A stretch of DNA of 64,000 nt, taken from contig NZ_CP022685.1 in NCBI RefSeq assembly GCF_002556545.1, forward strand, positions 3,224,001 to 3,288,000, in the 5' to 3' direction. The notes beneath the pieces were generated by a model, which searched no databases, was not told the DNA's origin, and worked only from the letters and a program-made list of their open reading frames with translations. Positions 1-10,593 of the stretch are shown piece by piece. The DNA comes from Streptomyces formicae. GTDB taxonomy: Bacteria; Actinomycetota; Actinomycetes; Streptomycetales; Streptomycetaceae. Position 1 is the first letter of the stretch. The number at the start of each line of letters is the position of its first letter. The position numbers were made by a program, and so were the translations under genes.

Positions 1-1601
1 TTCGACATCTTCTTGCCGAACTGGTCGCGGACCATGCCGTGCAGCACGATCGTGTGGAACGGCGGGGTGCCGTCCATCGCGTACAGGCCGAACATCATCA
101 TCCGGGCGACCCAGAAGAAGAGGATGTCGTAGCCGGTGACCAGGACGGAGTTCGGGTAGAACTTCGCGAGGCTCTCGGTCTCCTCGGGCCAGCCGAGCGT
201 GGAGAACGGCCACAGGCCCGACGAGAACCACGTGTCGAGCACGTCGTTGTCCTGCGTCCAGCCTTCGCCGGTCGGCGCCTCGTCGTCGGGGCCGACGCAG
301 ACGATCTCGCCGTTCGGGCCGTACCAGACGGGGATGCGGTGGCCCCACCAGAGCTGGCGCGAGATGCACCAGTCGTGGAGGTTGTCGACCCAGTCGAAGT
401 ACCGCTTCTCCATCTCCTGCGGGTGGATCTTGACCTTGCCGTCGCGGACCGCGTCACCGGCGGCCTTGGCGAGCGGGCCGACCTTGACCCACCACTGCAT
501 CGACAGGCGCGGCTCGATGGTGGTCTTGCAGCGCGAGCAGTGGCCGACCGAGTGCGAGTAGGGGCGCTTCTCGGCGACGATGCGGCCCTCGGCGCGCAGC
601 GCGCCGACGATCGCGGAGCGGGCCTCAAGGCGGTCCAGGCCCTGGAAGGGACCGGGCACCGTGATGACCGCGTGCTCGTCCATGACCGCGATGTTCGGCA
701 GGTCGTGGCGCTGGCCGATCTCGAAGTCGTTCGGGTCGTGCGCCGGGGTCACCTTGACGCAGCCGGTGCCGAACTCGGGGTCGACGTGCTCGTCCGCGAC
801 GACCGGGATGGAGCGGTCGGTCAGCGGCAGCTTGATCAGCTTGCCGACCAGGTGCTTGTAGCGCTCGTCGTCGGGGTGGACGGCGATCGCGGTGTCACCG
901 AGCATCGTCTCGGCGCGGGTGGTGGCGACCACGACGGTCTCGTCCCCGTCGCCGTACTTCAGCGAGACCAGCTCGCCGTCGTCGTCCTGGTACTCGACCT
1001 CGATGTCCGAGATCGCCGTCAGACAGCGCGGGCACCAGTTGATGATGCGCTCGGCGCGGTAGATCAGCTCGTCGTCGTAGAGCTTCTTGAAGATGGTCTG
1101 GACGGCCTGCGAGAGGCCCTCGTCCATGGTGAAGCGCTCGCGCTCCCAGTCGACGCCGTCGCCCAGGCGGCGCATCTGTCCGGAGATCTGGCCGCCGGAC
1201 TCGCCCTTCCACTTCCAGACGCGCTCGATGAACGCCTCACGGCCCAGGTCGTGGCGGGACTTGCCCTCCTTGGCGAGCTCGCGCTCCACCACGTTCTGCG
1301 TGGCGATGCCCGCGTGGTCCATGCCGGGCTGCCAGAGCGTCTCGTGGCCCTGCATGCGCTTGCGGCGGGTGAGGGCGTCGATCAGCGTGTGCTCGAAGGC
1401 GTGGCCCAGGTGCAGCGCGCCCGTGACGTTCGGCGGCGGGATGACGACGGTGTACGGCGGCTTCTCGCTCTTCTCGTCGGCGGAGAAGTAGCCCCGTTCT
1501 ACCCAGCGCTCGTACAGCGGCCCCTCTACCTCGGCCGGCGCGTACTGGGTCGGCAGTTCGGGAGTGGTCGCTGGAGGCTGCTGCTGAGCGTTCTCGGTCA
1601 C
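1..1601 (-). CDS. valS: Valine--tRNA ligase, N-terminal part (gene runs off the left edge)
   Basis: Class I aminoacyl-tRNA synthetase that charges tRNA-Val in the cytoplasm. About 533 codons are visible, read from a GTG at 1601-1599. The N-terminal tail is Gln/Pro/Thr rich; then comes the HIGH-type signature in [14 protein letters not shown], followed by [16 protein letters not shown], the editing-domain [12 protein letters not shown] stretch, and a CPRC...CSRC pair. The last residues before the window edge are GKKMS, so the sequence stops inside the KMSKS loop and the anticodon-binding half lies outside. It is transcribed away from the tandem PQGY genes; the divergent gap is 136 bp. I see no T-box leader. 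Identity is secure; the start is the first GTG giving the expected N-terminus. Confidence 0.95.
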   Translation of the reverse strand, partial: MTENAQQQPPATTPELPTQYAPAEVEGPLYERWVERGYFSADEKSEKPPYTVVIPPPNVTGALHLGHAFEHTLIDALTRRKRMQGHETLWQPGMDHAGIATQNVVERELAKEGKSRHDLGREAFIERVWKWKGESGGQISGQMRRLGDGVDWERERFTMDEGLSQAVQTIFKKLYDDELIYRAERIINWCPRCLTAISDIEVEYQDDDGELVSLKYGDGDETVVVATTRAETMLGDTAIAVHPDDERYKHLVGKLIKLPLTDRSIPVVADEHVDPEFGTGCVKVTPAHDPNDFEIGQRHDLPNIAVMDEHAVITVPGPFQGLDRLEARSAIVGALRAEGRIVAEKRPYSHSVGHCSRCKTTIEPRLSMQWWVKVGPLAKAAGDAVRDGKVKIHPQEMEKRYFDWVDNLHDWCISRQLWWGHRIPVWYGPNGEIVCVGPDDEAPTGEGWTQDNDVLDTWFSSGLWPFSTLGWPEETESLAKFYPNSVLVTGYDILFFWVARMMMFGLYAMDGTPPFHTIVLHGMVRDQFGKKMS

Positions 1602-1737
1602 GCGGCCAGTTTAGAGGGGCCGGGGAGTGGTCCCGAAACCGGAATCTTCAATATCGCTTGCGGCCCGGGGTCCCATGGCGCCACGACGTCGTTCAGGATG
1701 TCCGGGACACGTCAGCGTTCGGAGGGGGACCCACGCA

Positions 1738-2676
1738 ATGAGCCACCACCAGCCGGGACCGTACGACGGCCAGCAGCCGCAGCAGCCCGGCCCCTACGGG
1801 CACCAGCCCCCGCAGCAGCCGGGGCCCTACGGCCAGCCGCCCCAGCCCCAGCAGCCCCAGCCCGGCTACGGGTTCCCCCAGCAGCCGCCCGGCCCCCCGC
1901 CGCAGGGCGGCTACGGCCAGCCCCAGCAGCCTGGCCCCTACGGCCAGCCGCCGCAGCAGGCCCCCTACGGGTACGGGCAGGTCCCGCCCCCTCCGGCACA
2001 GGGCGGGGGCAAGAAGAAGACCGGGCTCGTCATCGGCGCGGTCGCGGTGGTCGCGGCGCTCGGCGTCGGCGCGTACTTCCTCTTCGGCGGCGACTCGACG
2101 TCGATCGAGGACGACGGCGCGCACAAGCTGGTGCCGCCCGCCTCGGTCGGCGAGTTCAAGAAGGGCGACGACTCGACCTCCCCCGACGACGGCCCGCTCG
2201 GCTCGGGCGACAAGAAGAACGCCGAGGAGATCGGGATCAAGAACCCGGAGAACGTGGCGGCCTCCTACGAGTCGGGGGAGGCGCTCAAGGGGAAGCAGAT
2301 GAGCTTCCAGGGGATGTACGGGGACATCGCCGACCCCGAGAAGGCCGTCGACGACGGCTTCGCCAAGGCCGACGAGAACTCCAAGAAGGGCTCGGACAAC
2401 GGAGCGGGCGGCTCCGACGACGTCAAGCTCGTCGGCAGCCCCGAGACCGTCGAGCCCGACGGCCTCGACAACGCCGTCATGAAGTGCCAGAGCGCCAGCT
2501 TCGAGCAGGGCGGCAAGGAGCAGAAGCTGCCGATCTGCATCTGGGCCGACCACAGCACCTACGGCATCGTCTTCGGCGTCGACATGGCGGCGATGGCCAA
2601 GGGCGGCGGCATGGCCACGGACGACGTCGCCGGGTTCGCGGCCGACCTGCGCAAGGCGGCGCGGGTCAAGGCGTAA
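1738..2676 (+). CDS. PQGY-repeat single-pass membrane protein, copy 1
   Basis: Function unknown; 312 aa. Residues 1-92 are a low-complexity tract of PGPYG/QPPQQ-type repeats. A KKK stop-transfer patch and one hydrophobic segment (about 96-117) follow, then a polar region of about 190 aa. Lysines before the helix suggest a cytoplasmic N-terminus and an outside C-terminus. The C-terminal domain shares with copies 2 and 3 a DDGxHKL start, a GxYGDIxDPE motif, and a cysteine pair in KCQ...CIW that could form a disulfide. The ATG is preceded by GGAGGGGG; an upstream in-frame extension lacks repeat character. First of three tandem paralogues, each with its own leader and terminator. The N-terminal style resembles actinobacterial DUF4190-like proteins, but I do not recognise the C-terminal domain. 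Confidence 0.85.
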   Translation: MSHHQPGPYDGQQPQQPGPYGHQPPQQPGPYGQPPQPQQPQPGYGFPQQPPGPPPQGGYGQPQQPGPYGQPPQQAPYGYGQVPPPPAQGGGKKKTGLVIGAVAVVAALGVGAYFLFGGDSTSIEDDGAHKLVPPASVGEFKKGDDSTSPDDGPLGSGDKKNAEEIGIKNPENVAASYESGEALKGKQMSFQGMYGDIADPEKAVDDGFAKADENSKKGSDNGAGGSDDVKLVGSPETVEPDGLDNAVMKCQSASFEQGGKEQKLPICIWADHSTYGIVFGVDMAAMAKGGGMATDDVAGFAADLRKAARVKA

Positions 2677-2691
2677 CGGCCCATATGAGGA

Positions 2692-2729
2692 GCGAAGGCC
2701 CGGGACGGACCGCCGCCCCGGGCCTTCGC
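2692..2729 (+). terminator. Hairpin terminator after PQGY copy 1
   Basis: Perfect 13-bp stem (GCGAAGGCCCGGG and its complement) with a 12-nt loop, beginning 16 bp after the stop codon. No U-tract, as is usual in Streptomyces. Confidence 0.75.
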
Positions 2730-2850
2730 ACGTCCGGCCTCTGGAACAGCCCCTCAACAACTCCGCATCGATCCGGTACCACGAGGCAACTCCGCGCCCA
2801 CATCCGCCAGGATGTTCGGAACACATAAGCATCGGGAGGGAACCCCAGTA

Positions 2851-3903
2851 ATGAGCTACAACCAGCCGGGCCCGTACGGCGGGCAGCAGCAGCCGCAGCA
2901 GCCCGGTCCCTACGGCGGCGGGCAGCCCCAGCAGCCTGGCCCCTACGGCCAGCCGCCCCAGGCCCCCCAGCCCGGCTACGGCTACCCGCCCCAGGCGCCC
3001 CAGCAGGCCCCGCAGCAGGGCGGCTACAGTCAGCCCCAGCAGCCGGGCCCCTACGGGCAGCAGCCGCCCCAGCCCCCGTACGGCCAGCAGCCCCAGGGCC
3101 CCTACGGGCAGGTCCCGCCCCCGCCGCCCGGCGGTGGCGGCGGCAAGAAGACCGGCCTCATCATCGCCGCGGTCGCCGTGGTCGTGGCCGCCGCGGTCGG
3201 CGGCTACTTCGTCTTCGCGAGCGGTGACGACGACAAGGGCGGCAAGAACGGCGGTTCCTCCAACGTCGCTGGGGGCGGGGGAGACAGCGGCGGCATCAAG
3301 GACGACGGCCCGCACAAGCTGACGACGCCCGCGACCGTGCTCGGGGAGTACAAGACGGACCCGAGCCAGTCCGGCGGCATGAACAGCGTCGACCTCGACA
3401 AGGCCGAGGCGGCCGGGGTGAAGAACCCCAAGGACGTGTCGGCCGCGTACAAGTCGGGCGGCGAAGAGAACCCGATGGCGCAGAAGATCCTGAACTTCGG
3501 CGGCGTCTACGGCGACATCGAGGACCCCGAGGGCGTCGTGGACCACATGTTCACCAACGCCAAGGAGAAGAACGCGTCCTCGGCGGGCGCCAGTGGCGGC
3601 CAGGAGGTCACGCTGGTCGGCGAGCCGAAGGAGTACAAGCCCGCAGGGCTCGACGGCGCCGTCCTGAAGTGCCAGGAGATGAAGGTCGACCTGGGCGGCG
3701 GCGCGGGCACCACCGGGTCCACGGCCGGGGCCGGCGGGTCGAAGGGGATGTCGGCGGCGACCTGCATCTGGGGCGACCACAGCACCATCGGCTACGTCGT
3801 CGCCACGGACGTGGCGAGCGCCGTGTCCGGCGCCTCCGTCGACCTCGACGAGGCCGCGGGCACCACGGCGAAGTTCCGCGGGGAGGTCCGCGTCAAGCGC
3901 TGA
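2851..3903 (+). CDS. PQGY-repeat single-pass membrane protein, copy 2
   Basis: Unknown function; 350 aa. It has the same architecture as the neighbouring copies: a Pro/Gln/Gly/Tyr repeat tract of about 100 residues, then GGGKKTG and a hydrophobic helix (LIIAAVAVVVAAAVGGYFVF), then a charged linker and an exported domain. That domain has DDGPHKLTTPAT, GVYGDIEDPEGVVD, KCQ and CIWGDHST motifs. It is the longest copy because of a Gly/Ser linker after the helix and a Gly/Ala/Thr insert between the two conserved cysteines. The ATG is preceded by GGGAGGG. The gap to copy 1 is 174 bp and to copy 3 is 106 bp, each with a hairpin terminator. Confidence 0.85.
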   Translation: MSYNQPGPYGGQQQPQQPGPYGGGQPQQPGPYGQPPQAPQPGYGYPPQAPQQAPQQGGYSQPQQPGPYGQQPPQPPYGQQPQGPYGQVPPPPPGGGGGKKTGLIIAAVAVVVAAAVGGYFVFASGDDDKGGKNGGSSNVAGGGGDSGGIKDDGPHKLTTPATVLGEYKTDPSQSGGMNSVDLDKAEAAGVKNPKDVSAAYKSGGEENPMAQKILNFGGVYGDIEDPEGVVDHMFTNAKEKNASSAGASGGQEVTLVGEPKEYKPAGLDGAVLKCQEMKVDLGGGAGTTGSTAGAGGSKGMSAATCIWGDHSTIGYVVATDVASAVSGASVDLDEAAGTTAKFRGEVRVKR

Positions 3904-3932
3904 TGCCGTGCCGCCGCACGACGTGGAAGTGA

Positions 3933-3960
3933 GGGGCCCCGGTCGGTCGACCGGGGCCCC
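3933..3960 (+). terminator. Hairpin terminator after PQGY copy 2
   Basis: Perfect 12-bp stem GGGGCCCCGGTC/GACCGGGGCCCC with a 4-nt loop. It sits directly upstream of the leader of copy 3, so any -35 region for copy 3 would lie inside or beside this hairpin. Confidence 0.75.
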
Positions 3961-4009
3961 TGCGTCAGGATGTCGGCAACACATCAGCGTTTCGGAGGGG
4001 AACCACGCC

Positions 4010-5038
4010 ATGAGCCACCACCAGCCGGGCCCGTACGGCGGGCAGCAGCCGCCCCAGCCCGGTCCGTACGGCGGGCAGCCTCCGCAGCAGCCAGGGCCCT
4101 ACGGGCAGCCGCCCCAGGCCCCCCAGCCCGGCTACGGCTATCCCCCGCAGCCGCCCCAGCCCCTGCCCGGTTACGGCTACCCCCAGCAGACCCCGCAGCA
4201 GGGCGGCTACAGCCAGCCCCAGCAGCCGGGCCCCTACGGGCAGCAGCAGCCCCAGCCCCCGTACGGCCAGCCCCCGCAGGCCCCGTACGGGCAGGTCCCC
4301 TACGGGCAGGTTCCGCCGCCCCCGGGCGGCGGGAAGAAGAAGACCGGCATCATCGTCGCGGTGGCCGCCGTGGTCGCCGCGGCCGCGGTCGGCGGCTACT
4401 TCGTCTTCGCGGGCGGTGACGACGACAAGGGCGGCGGCAAGAACGGCGGCTCGTCGAGCGTCGCGGACGGCGGCATCAAGGACGACGGGAAGCACAAGCT
4501 CACGACGCCCGCGACGCTGCTCACCGAGTACACGAAGGACAACAGCTCCACCGGGGGCTTCAACTCCAGCGACATCGCGGCCGCCGAGGAGGCCGGGGTG
4601 AAGGACCCCCAGGACATCGACGCCGGGTACCAGGCGGGCGACAAGAGCAACCCCCTGTCGGCCAAGGCCCTCCAGTTCATGGGCGTCTACGGAGAGGTCT
4701 CGGACCCGGAGAAGGTCGTCGACGTCATGTTCGCCAAGGTCAAGAAGGACTCCAAGGCGAACAGCTCCGAGACCGGTGAACTGGTCGGCAGCCCCCAGGA
4801 CTTCAGCACGGACAAGGTCGTCCTCAAGTGCCAGGAGTCCGTGGTCACCAACGACAACCCGAGCTCGGACGCCCCGAAGGAGATGCGCATGCCCCTGTGC
4901 ATCTGGGGCGACAACAGCACCATCGCCGTCGTGGCCTCCATCGCGATCGCGGACGCCATGGCGGGCAAGGCCCCCTCGCTGAAGAACGCCTCGGCCACCA
5001 CGCTCAAGGTCCGCGACGAGACGCGCGTCAAGCTCTGA
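4010..5038 (+). CDS. PQGY-repeat single-pass membrane protein, copy 3
   Basis: Unknown function; 342 aa. Residues 1 to about 108 are PGPYGG/QPPQ/PGYGYP repeats. GGGKKKTG and a transmembrane helix (IIVAVAAVVAAAAVGGYFVF) follow, then the conserved exported domain (DDGKHKLTTPAT, GVYGEVSDPEKVVD, LKCQ, CIWGDNST). Within the helix and the stretch around it, copies 2 and 3 are nearly identical, so they look like the more recent duplication. The ATG is preceded by GGAGGGG. Convergent with clpX across a bidirectional hairpin. Confidence 0.85.
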   Translation: MSHHQPGPYGGQQPPQPGPYGGQPPQQPGPYGQPPQAPQPGYGYPPQPPQPLPGYGYPQQTPQQGGYSQPQQPGPYGQQQPQPPYGQPPQAPYGQVPYGQVPPPPGGGKKKTGIIVAVAAVVAAAAVGGYFVFAGGDDDKGGGKNGGSSSVADGGIKDDGKHKLTTPATLLTEYTKDNSSTGGFNSSDIAAAEEAGVKDPQDIDAGYQAGDKSNPLSAKALQFMGVYGEVSDPEKVVDVMFAKVKKDSKANSSETGELVGSPQDFSTDKVVLKCQESVVTNDNPSSDAPKEMRMPLCIWGDNSTIAVVASIAIADAMAGKAPSLKNASATTLKVRDETRVKL

Positions 5039-5072
5039 CCCCGGACACGGCGGTCCGGCCCCGGACACGACG

Positions 5073-5110
5073 AAGGGGGCGCCCGGCGATCACTCGCCGG
5101 GCGCCCCCTT
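5073..5110. terminator. Bidirectional terminator between PQGY copy 3 and clpX
   Basis: 17-bp perfect stem starting AAGGGGGCG with a TCAC loop and ending CCCCCTT followed by T. It serves two convergent genes whose stops are 95 bp apart. Confidence 0.8.
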
Positions 5111-5133
5111 TCCCGTACGCGACGGGGCGCCGC

Positions 5134-6420
<1,287 letters not shown>

Positions 6421-6608
6421 GAGGTGCTTCCCCTTCGCCTGGGAGACGCCACGTTCAGCGGCTCCTGGTGCCTCTATCCGACGGTACCTTGCCGGGCCCC
6501 CCGTTCGGGCCCCCCTTGGCACGGTTCACTTGGACGCGGGCTCTGAGTGGACCCCGCGAGAACGTTCCGCGAACCATGCCAAGGAGCGGCAGATGCTACA
6601 GCGCCGTG

Positions 6609-7313
6609 TCAGGCCACCGAGGCATTGTTCATCTTCCGGGTGGAGATGATCTGGTCCACGAGACCGTACGCGAGCGCGTCCTCGGCAGTGAGGATCTTGT
6701 CGCGCTCGATGTCGTCGCGGATCTTCTCGATCGGCGTCGTGGAGTGCTTGGCCAGCATCTCCTCCAGCTGCGAACGCATCCGGAGGATCTCGTTGGCGGC
6801 GATCTCCAGGTCGGAGACCTGGCCGCGGCCGGTCTCGCTGTAGGGCTGGTGGATCAGCACGCGGGCGTTCGGCAGCGCCATGCGCTTGCCCGGCGTACCG
6901 GCCGCGAGGAGCACGGCGGCGGCGGAGGCCGCCTGGCCCATGCAGACCGTCGAGACGTCGGGCTTCACGAACTGGATCGTGTCGTAGATGGCCGTGAGGG
7001 CCGTGAACGAGCCGCCCGGGCTGTTGATGTAGATCGAGATGTCACGGTCCGGGTCCATCGACTCCAGGCACAGGAGCTGCGCCATGACGTCGTTGGCGGA
7101 CGCGTCGTCGATCTGCACGCCGAGGAAGATCACGCGCTCCTCGAAGAGCTTCGCGTACGGGTCGTACTCGCGCACGCCCTGCGAGGTGCGCTCGACGAAG
7201 CGCGGGATGATGTAGCGGGACTCGGCGCGGGGGCCGGTGAACTCGGACTGCGCGGCCTGGCCGTACTCGGCCATGGTGCGCTCGTAGAGGCCGCTGCCGG
7301 GGAAGTTGTTCAT
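6609..7313 (-). CDS. clpP2: ATP-dependent Clp protease proteolytic subunit ClpP2
   Basis: Serine peptidase subunit (family S14), 234 aa, which forms a mixed tetradecamer with ClpP1. The catalytic serine lies in [12 protein letters not shown], the histidine in [11 protein letters not shown], and the aspartate in the region [12 protein letters not shown]. The N-terminus is longer than in ClpP1, about 45 residues before the conserved core, as is usual for actinobacterial ClpP2. The ATG at 7313 follows GGAGACCAAGAG. The gap to clpP1 is 61 bp; the two probably form an operon. Confidence 0.97.
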   Translation of the reverse strand: MNNFPGSGLYERTMAEYGQAAQSEFTGPRAESRYIIPRFVERTSQGVREYDPYAKLFEERVIFLGVQIDDASANDVMAQLLCLESMDPDRDISIYINSPGGSFTALTAIYDTIQFVKPDVSTVCMGQAASAAAVLLAAGTPGKRMALPNARVLIHQPYSETGRGQVSDLEIAANEILRMRSQLEEMLAKHSTTPIEKIRDDIERDKILTAEDALAYGLVDQIISTRKMNNASVA

Positions 7314-7374
7314 CTCTCTTGGTCTCCTGAGGAGCGTGGGCTGGGGTGTCGGCTTGCGGGCGCTGAGGGGTGCC

Positions 7375-7992
7375 TCAGGCGCCCGTGCCGCCCCCGCCCG
7401 GCATGCCGGCGGCGCTGGACATGATGTCGTCGATGAGGCCGTACTCCTTGGCCTCCTGCGGGTCGAACCAGCGGTCGCGGTCCGAGTCGCGGGTGATCTG
7501 CTCGACGCTCTGACCGGTGTGGTGAGCCGTGAGCTCGGCCATCCGCTTCTTGGTGTGCAGGAGACGCTCGGCGTGGATCTTGATGTCCGACGCGGAGCCC
7601 GCCAGGCCCGCGGAGGGCTGGTGGATCAGGATCTCGGCGTTCGGCAGCGCGAAGCGCTTGCCGGGCGTACCGGCGCTGAGCAGGAACTGGCCCATGGAGG
7701 CGGCCATGCCCATCGCGATCGTCACGACGTCGTTCTTGATGTACTGCATGGTGTCGTAGACCGCCATGCCGGCCGTGATCGATCCGCCGGGGCTGTTGAT
7801 GTACAGGAAGATGTCCTTGTCCGGCTCGGCGGCAAGGAGCAGCAGCTGTGCGGTGATCTTGTTGGCAATGTCGTCGTCGACCGGCTGGCCGAGGAAGATG
7901 ATCCGCTCGCCGAGCAGCCGGTTGTAGACCTGGTCGCCGAGGCCACCACCGATGGAGGGGTCGCCGGCGGCGGAGGGCATCAGATTCGTCAC
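7375..7992 (-). CDS. clpP1: ATP-dependent Clp protease proteolytic subunit ClpP1
   Basis: Serine peptidase subunit of the Clp barrel; 205 aa from the GTG at 7992 ([11 protein letters not shown]...), which is where similarity to Streptomyces ClpP1 begins. The reading frame stays open to an ATG at 8112, but that extension is Arg/Pro-rich and not family-like. Active-site serine is in [12 protein letters not shown], histidine in ILIHQPSAG, aspartate in [11 protein letters not shown]. First gene of the clpP1-clpP2 unit. A ClgR-like box lies about 170 bp upstream. Start confidence is moderate; identity is high. Confidence 0.95.
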   Translation of the reverse strand: MTNLMPSAAGDPSIGGGLGDQVYNRLLGERIIFLGQPVDDDIANKITAQLLLLAAEPDKDIFLYINSPGGSITAGMAVYDTMQYIKNDVVTIAMGMAASMGQFLLSAGTPGKRFALPNAEILIHQPSAGLAGSASDIKIHAERLLHTKKRMAELTAHHTGQSVEQITRDSDRDRWFDPQEAKEYGLIDDIMSSAAGMPGGGGTGA

Positions 7993-8158
7993 GTATCCAC
8001 CTGCTCGTCTTACGACGGCGCCGGGCCGTCTCACGTCTTCTCGTAAGGCCTGGGGCCCCGCGTGCTCACCGCTCCGGGGCGGCTTCGGGGACTCCCCTGC
8101 CCTCGTATTCATGGACCCTAACGCGCGGATCCCTCCGGGGAATCCCGCAGAGTTAACT

Positions 8159-8176
8159 GTTCGCTGTGAGCGCAGG
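8159..8176. promoter_or_regulatory. Candidate ClgR box upstream of clpP1
   Basis: GTTCGCTGTGAGCGCAGG matches the dyad CGC-N5-GCG of the ClgR operators known upstream of Streptomyces clpP1. ClgR activates clpP1P2 and is itself a Clp substrate. One central position (T where A is preferred) departs from the corynebacterial consensus I remember. Assignment is by motif and position only. Confidence 0.6.
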
Positions 8177-8219
8177 TCGCTGCGCTCGGCTTGGGCGGAG
8201 GGGTGACTCGCGCCCCGTC

Positions 8220-8335
8220 AGGGGCGCGGGGAACTGCGCGGCCGGCCCGCGACGGGCCGCACCCGCCGTGGAACCTGCCGCGGCAGACGCGACCGCGCCC
8301 CGGCGGGGGCTGAGCGCGCAGTTCCCCGCGCCCCT
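8220..8335. repeat. Inverted pair of a dispersed 21-bp intergenic repeat, between tig and clpP1
   Basis: The left arm begins AGGGGCGCGGGGAACTGCGC (8220-8240) and its exact reverse complement lies at 8315-8335, separated by about 75 bp of GC-rich sequence. The same 21-mer recurs near 24.4, 44.7 and 59.0 kb. The 411-bp gap between clpP1 and tig also holds the ClgR-like box and the tig terminator; I see no gene in it. Confidence 0.85.
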
Positions 8336-8344
8336 ACGGGGCAC

Positions 8345-8382
8345 GACGGGCCCCTGGGACAGTTGCGTCCCAGGGGCCCGTC
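8345..8382 (-). terminator. tig terminator
   Basis: Perfect 16-bp stem (GACGGGCCCCTGGGAC and complement) with a 6-nt loop, starting about 20 bp beyond the tig stop codon. Confidence 0.8.
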
Positions 8383-8403
8383 GCTCATGTACAGCGGAAG
8401 CGA

Positions 8404-9792
8404 TTACGCCTGGGTCTTGTCACCCTCGGCGGAGTCGGACGCCTCGGTCTGCTCGCCCTCGGCGGCAGCCGTCTCGTCCTCCTCGTCGTCCAGGTCCACG
8501 ATCTCGCCGTTCGTGTCCTTGACCGTCGCCGCCTCGACGACGACCGCGAGGGCCTTGCCGCGGGCGACCTCGCCGACCAGCATCGGGACCTGGCCGCCCT
8601 CGACGACGGCCTGGGCGAACTGGTCGGGGGACATGTTGGAGGACTGCGCGCGACGCATGAGGTGCTCGGTGAGCTCCTCCTGGTTCACGTTCAGCTTCTC
8701 CTTGTTGACGAGCTCGTCCAGGACGAACTGCGTCTTGATGCCCTTCTCGGCCTGCTCCTTGGTCTCGGCGTCGAACTCCTCGCGGGACTTGCCCTGGATC
8801 TCCAGGTACTTGTCCAGGTCGAGGCCCATCTGGCCGAGCTGGTGGTGCTCGAGGTTGTGCGTGCGGGTCTGGATCTCGTCCGCGAGGAGCTTCTCGGGGA
8901 CGGGGACCTCGACCAGCTCGAGCAGCTTCTCCAGGACGCGCTCCTGGGCCTGCGTCGCCTGGTCGTACTGCTTCATGTTCTCGAGGCGCTTGCGGCTGTC
9001 CGCCTTGAGCTCGTCGAGGGTGTCGAACTCGGAGGCGAGCTGCGCGAAGTCGTCGTCCAGGGACGGGAGTTCACGGGCGGCGACCTGGGTGACCTTGACG
9101 GTGACCTCGGCCTCCTTGCCCTGCGCGGAGCCGCCCTTGAGCTCGGAGGTGAAGGTGGCCTCGCCACCGGCCTCCAGGCCCTTCACGGCGTCGTCGATGC
9201 CCTCGAGGAGCTCGCCGGAGCCGATCGTGTAGGAGACGCCGGACGCGACGCCGTCCTCCAGGACCTCGCCGTCGACCTTGGCCTCGAGGTCGATCGTCAC
9301 GACGTCGGCGTCCTCGGCGGCACGCTCGACCGGGGACGTGGAGGCGAAGCGCTCGCGCAGCTCCTCGACGGCCTTGTCGACGTCGTCGTCGCTGACCTCG
9401 ACCGCGTCGACCTCGACCTCGATGCCGGAGTAGTCCGGGATCTCGATCGCGGGACGGATGTCGACCTCAGCGGTGAAGTTGAGGGTCTCGTTGTCCTTCA
9501 GCTCGGTGATGTCCACCTCGGGCTGGCCCAGGACGTTGAGCTCGGCCTCGTTCACGGCCTCGGTGTAGAACTTCGGGAGCGCGTCGTTGACGGCCTCTTC
9601 GAGGACGGCGCCGCGACCGAACCGCTGGTCGATGACCCGGTTCGGGATCTTGCCCTTACGGAAGCCCTTCACCGTGACCTGCTGGTTGATCTTCTTGTAG
9701 GCCGCGTCGAGGCTGTCCTTGAGCTCCTCGAAGGGCACCTCGACAGTGAGCCGAACCCGGGTCGGGTTCAGGGTCTCCACGGCGCTCTTCAC
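8404..9792 (-). CDS. tig: Trigger factor (ribosome-associated chaperone)
   Basis: Peptidyl-prolyl isomerase and chaperone that docks at the ribosomal exit tunnel. 462 aa from GTG at 9792; an in-frame extension runs back through tRNA-Pro and is not real. The ribosome-binding signature is seen as [17 protein letters not shown] (about 44-60). The FKBP-like domain occupies roughly 150-240 ([19 protein letters not shown]), followed by the long helical C-terminal domain. The last 35 residues are Glu/Asp/Ala rich, typical of actinobacterial Tig. Faces clpP1P2 and clpX in the same direction, forming a protein-folding block. Confidence 0.97.
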   Translation of the reverse strand: MKSAVETLNPTRVRLTVEVPFEELKDSLDAAYKKINQQVTVKGFRKGKIPNRVIDQRFGRGAVLEEAVNDALPKFYTEAVNEAELNVLGQPEVDITELKDNETLNFTAEVDIRPAIEIPDYSGIEVEVDAVEVSDDDVDKAVEELRERFASTSPVERAAEDADVVTIDLEAKVDGEVLEDGVASGVSYTIGSGELLEGIDDAVKGLEAGGEATFTSELKGGSAQGKEAEVTVKVTQVAARELPSLDDDFAQLASEFDTLDELKADSRKRLENMKQYDQATQAQERVLEKLLELVEVPVPEKLLADEIQTRTHNLEHHQLGQMGLDLDKYLEIQGKSREEFDAETKEQAEKGIKTQFVLDELVNKEKLNVNQEELTEHLMRRAQSSNMSPDQFAQAVVEGGQVPMLVGEVARGKALAVVVEAATVKDTNGEIVDLDDEEDETAAAEGEQTEASDSAEGDKTQA

Positions 9793-9929
9793 GGTTCGGT
9801 CTCCTTGGGGGCTGACTTCTTGGGACTGCCCGGTTGAGAGACACACGGGCACACAGCTTGCATAGTAACGGCAAGCGGGAGTCGAGCCACAATGCGATCT
9901 TGTGGAGAGAAACGCGGAGAGTTGCAAGG

Positions 9930-10006
9930 TGGTCGGGGTGGCGGGATTTGAACCCACGGCCTTCCGCTCCCAAAGCGGACGCGCTACCAAGCTGCGCCAC
10001 ACCCCG
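9930..10006 (-). tRNA. tRNA-Pro (anticodon UGG), CCA encoded
   Basis: Full cloverleaf: acceptor CGGGGTG/CACCCCG, D-arm GCGC-AGCTTGGTA-GCGC, anticodon stem TCCGC/GCGGA with loop TTTGGGA (anticodon TGG), T-loop TTCGAAT. The discriminator A is followed by encoded CCA at 9932-9930. Lies directly upstream of tig, same strand. Confidence 0.95.
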
Positions 10007-10160
10007 TCGGTGCGACACGTAGGGTACATGCCCGCAGGCAGTGCGGCTCCCGGATAAACGGGGACCGTACGAGGGGGGATGGTGAAGGGGGTGTGCGGTG
10101 AGGGCCCCCGACCCGCTACGATGCCTGTCGTACCGCGGCCCCGGCCGTGGCGCGAACCGT

Positions 10161-10231
10161 GCGGGCGTAGCTCAATGGTAGAGCCCTAGTCTTCCAAACT
10201 AGCTACGCGGGTTCGATTCCCGTCGCCCGCT
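10161..10231 (+). tRNA. tRNA-Gly (anticodon UCC)
   Basis: 71-nt cloverleaf: acceptor GCGGGCG/CGCCCGC, anticodon stem CTAGT/ACTAG with loop CTTCCAA (anticodon TCC), T-loop TTCGATT. No CCA encoded. Divergent from tRNA-Pro; no integrated element lies beside it. Confidence 0.95.
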
Positions 10232-10236
10232 CCGAG

Positions 10237-10274
10237 CGAAGAACCCCGGACCTTCAAGGTCTGGGGTTCTTCGC
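10237..10274 (+). terminator. tRNA-Gly terminator
   Basis: Hairpin CGAAGAACCCCGGACCTT / AAGGTCTGGGGTTCTTCG with one internal mismatch. From here to the encapsulin start (about 320 bp) I see no gene and no clear promoter. Confidence 0.75.
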
Positions 10275-10593
10275 GTTTCCCGGCCTTCCCGGGTTTTTCC
10301 GGGCCCTCCCGGTGGCCTGCGCGAGCCCTGCCATAACGGGATCTTTCAGGGGTGCATAGCTCGCCCTCAGGGACGTATCGGGTCGGATACCGGCCGGTGG
10401 GAGCGCCTGCCGCGAGGGCCGGGTCGGCTGCCCGGCCGCTCAGGGGCCCGCGCCCGTTCCCCCTGCGGCGGTTTTGCGCCTGGCCTATGCCAAGGGCGTT
10501 CGCGAGACCCCTTGTGATCCCGGACGCGCCGACCGGACGATCGGTCCCCTTCACCCGCCCTCTCCCCGTCCTCATGGACCCACGGAGGTTCCG

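Noticed and set aside
1693..4011. Open frame of 772 codons on the minus strand opposite the PQGY genes
   Set aside because: It is the antisense frame of the repeat-rich genes. It lacks a ribosome site and family features, and the plus-strand frames have clear leaders, helices and paralogy.
1741..4320. CRISPR-like array in the PQGY genes
   Set aside because: The repeats are codon-level PGPYG/QPPQ repeats, of irregular spacing and in frame; no cas genes.
9930..10231. tRNA pair as an attachment site of an integrated element
   Set aside because: No integrase, no repeated tRNA 3' end downstream, and the neighbours are core genes.
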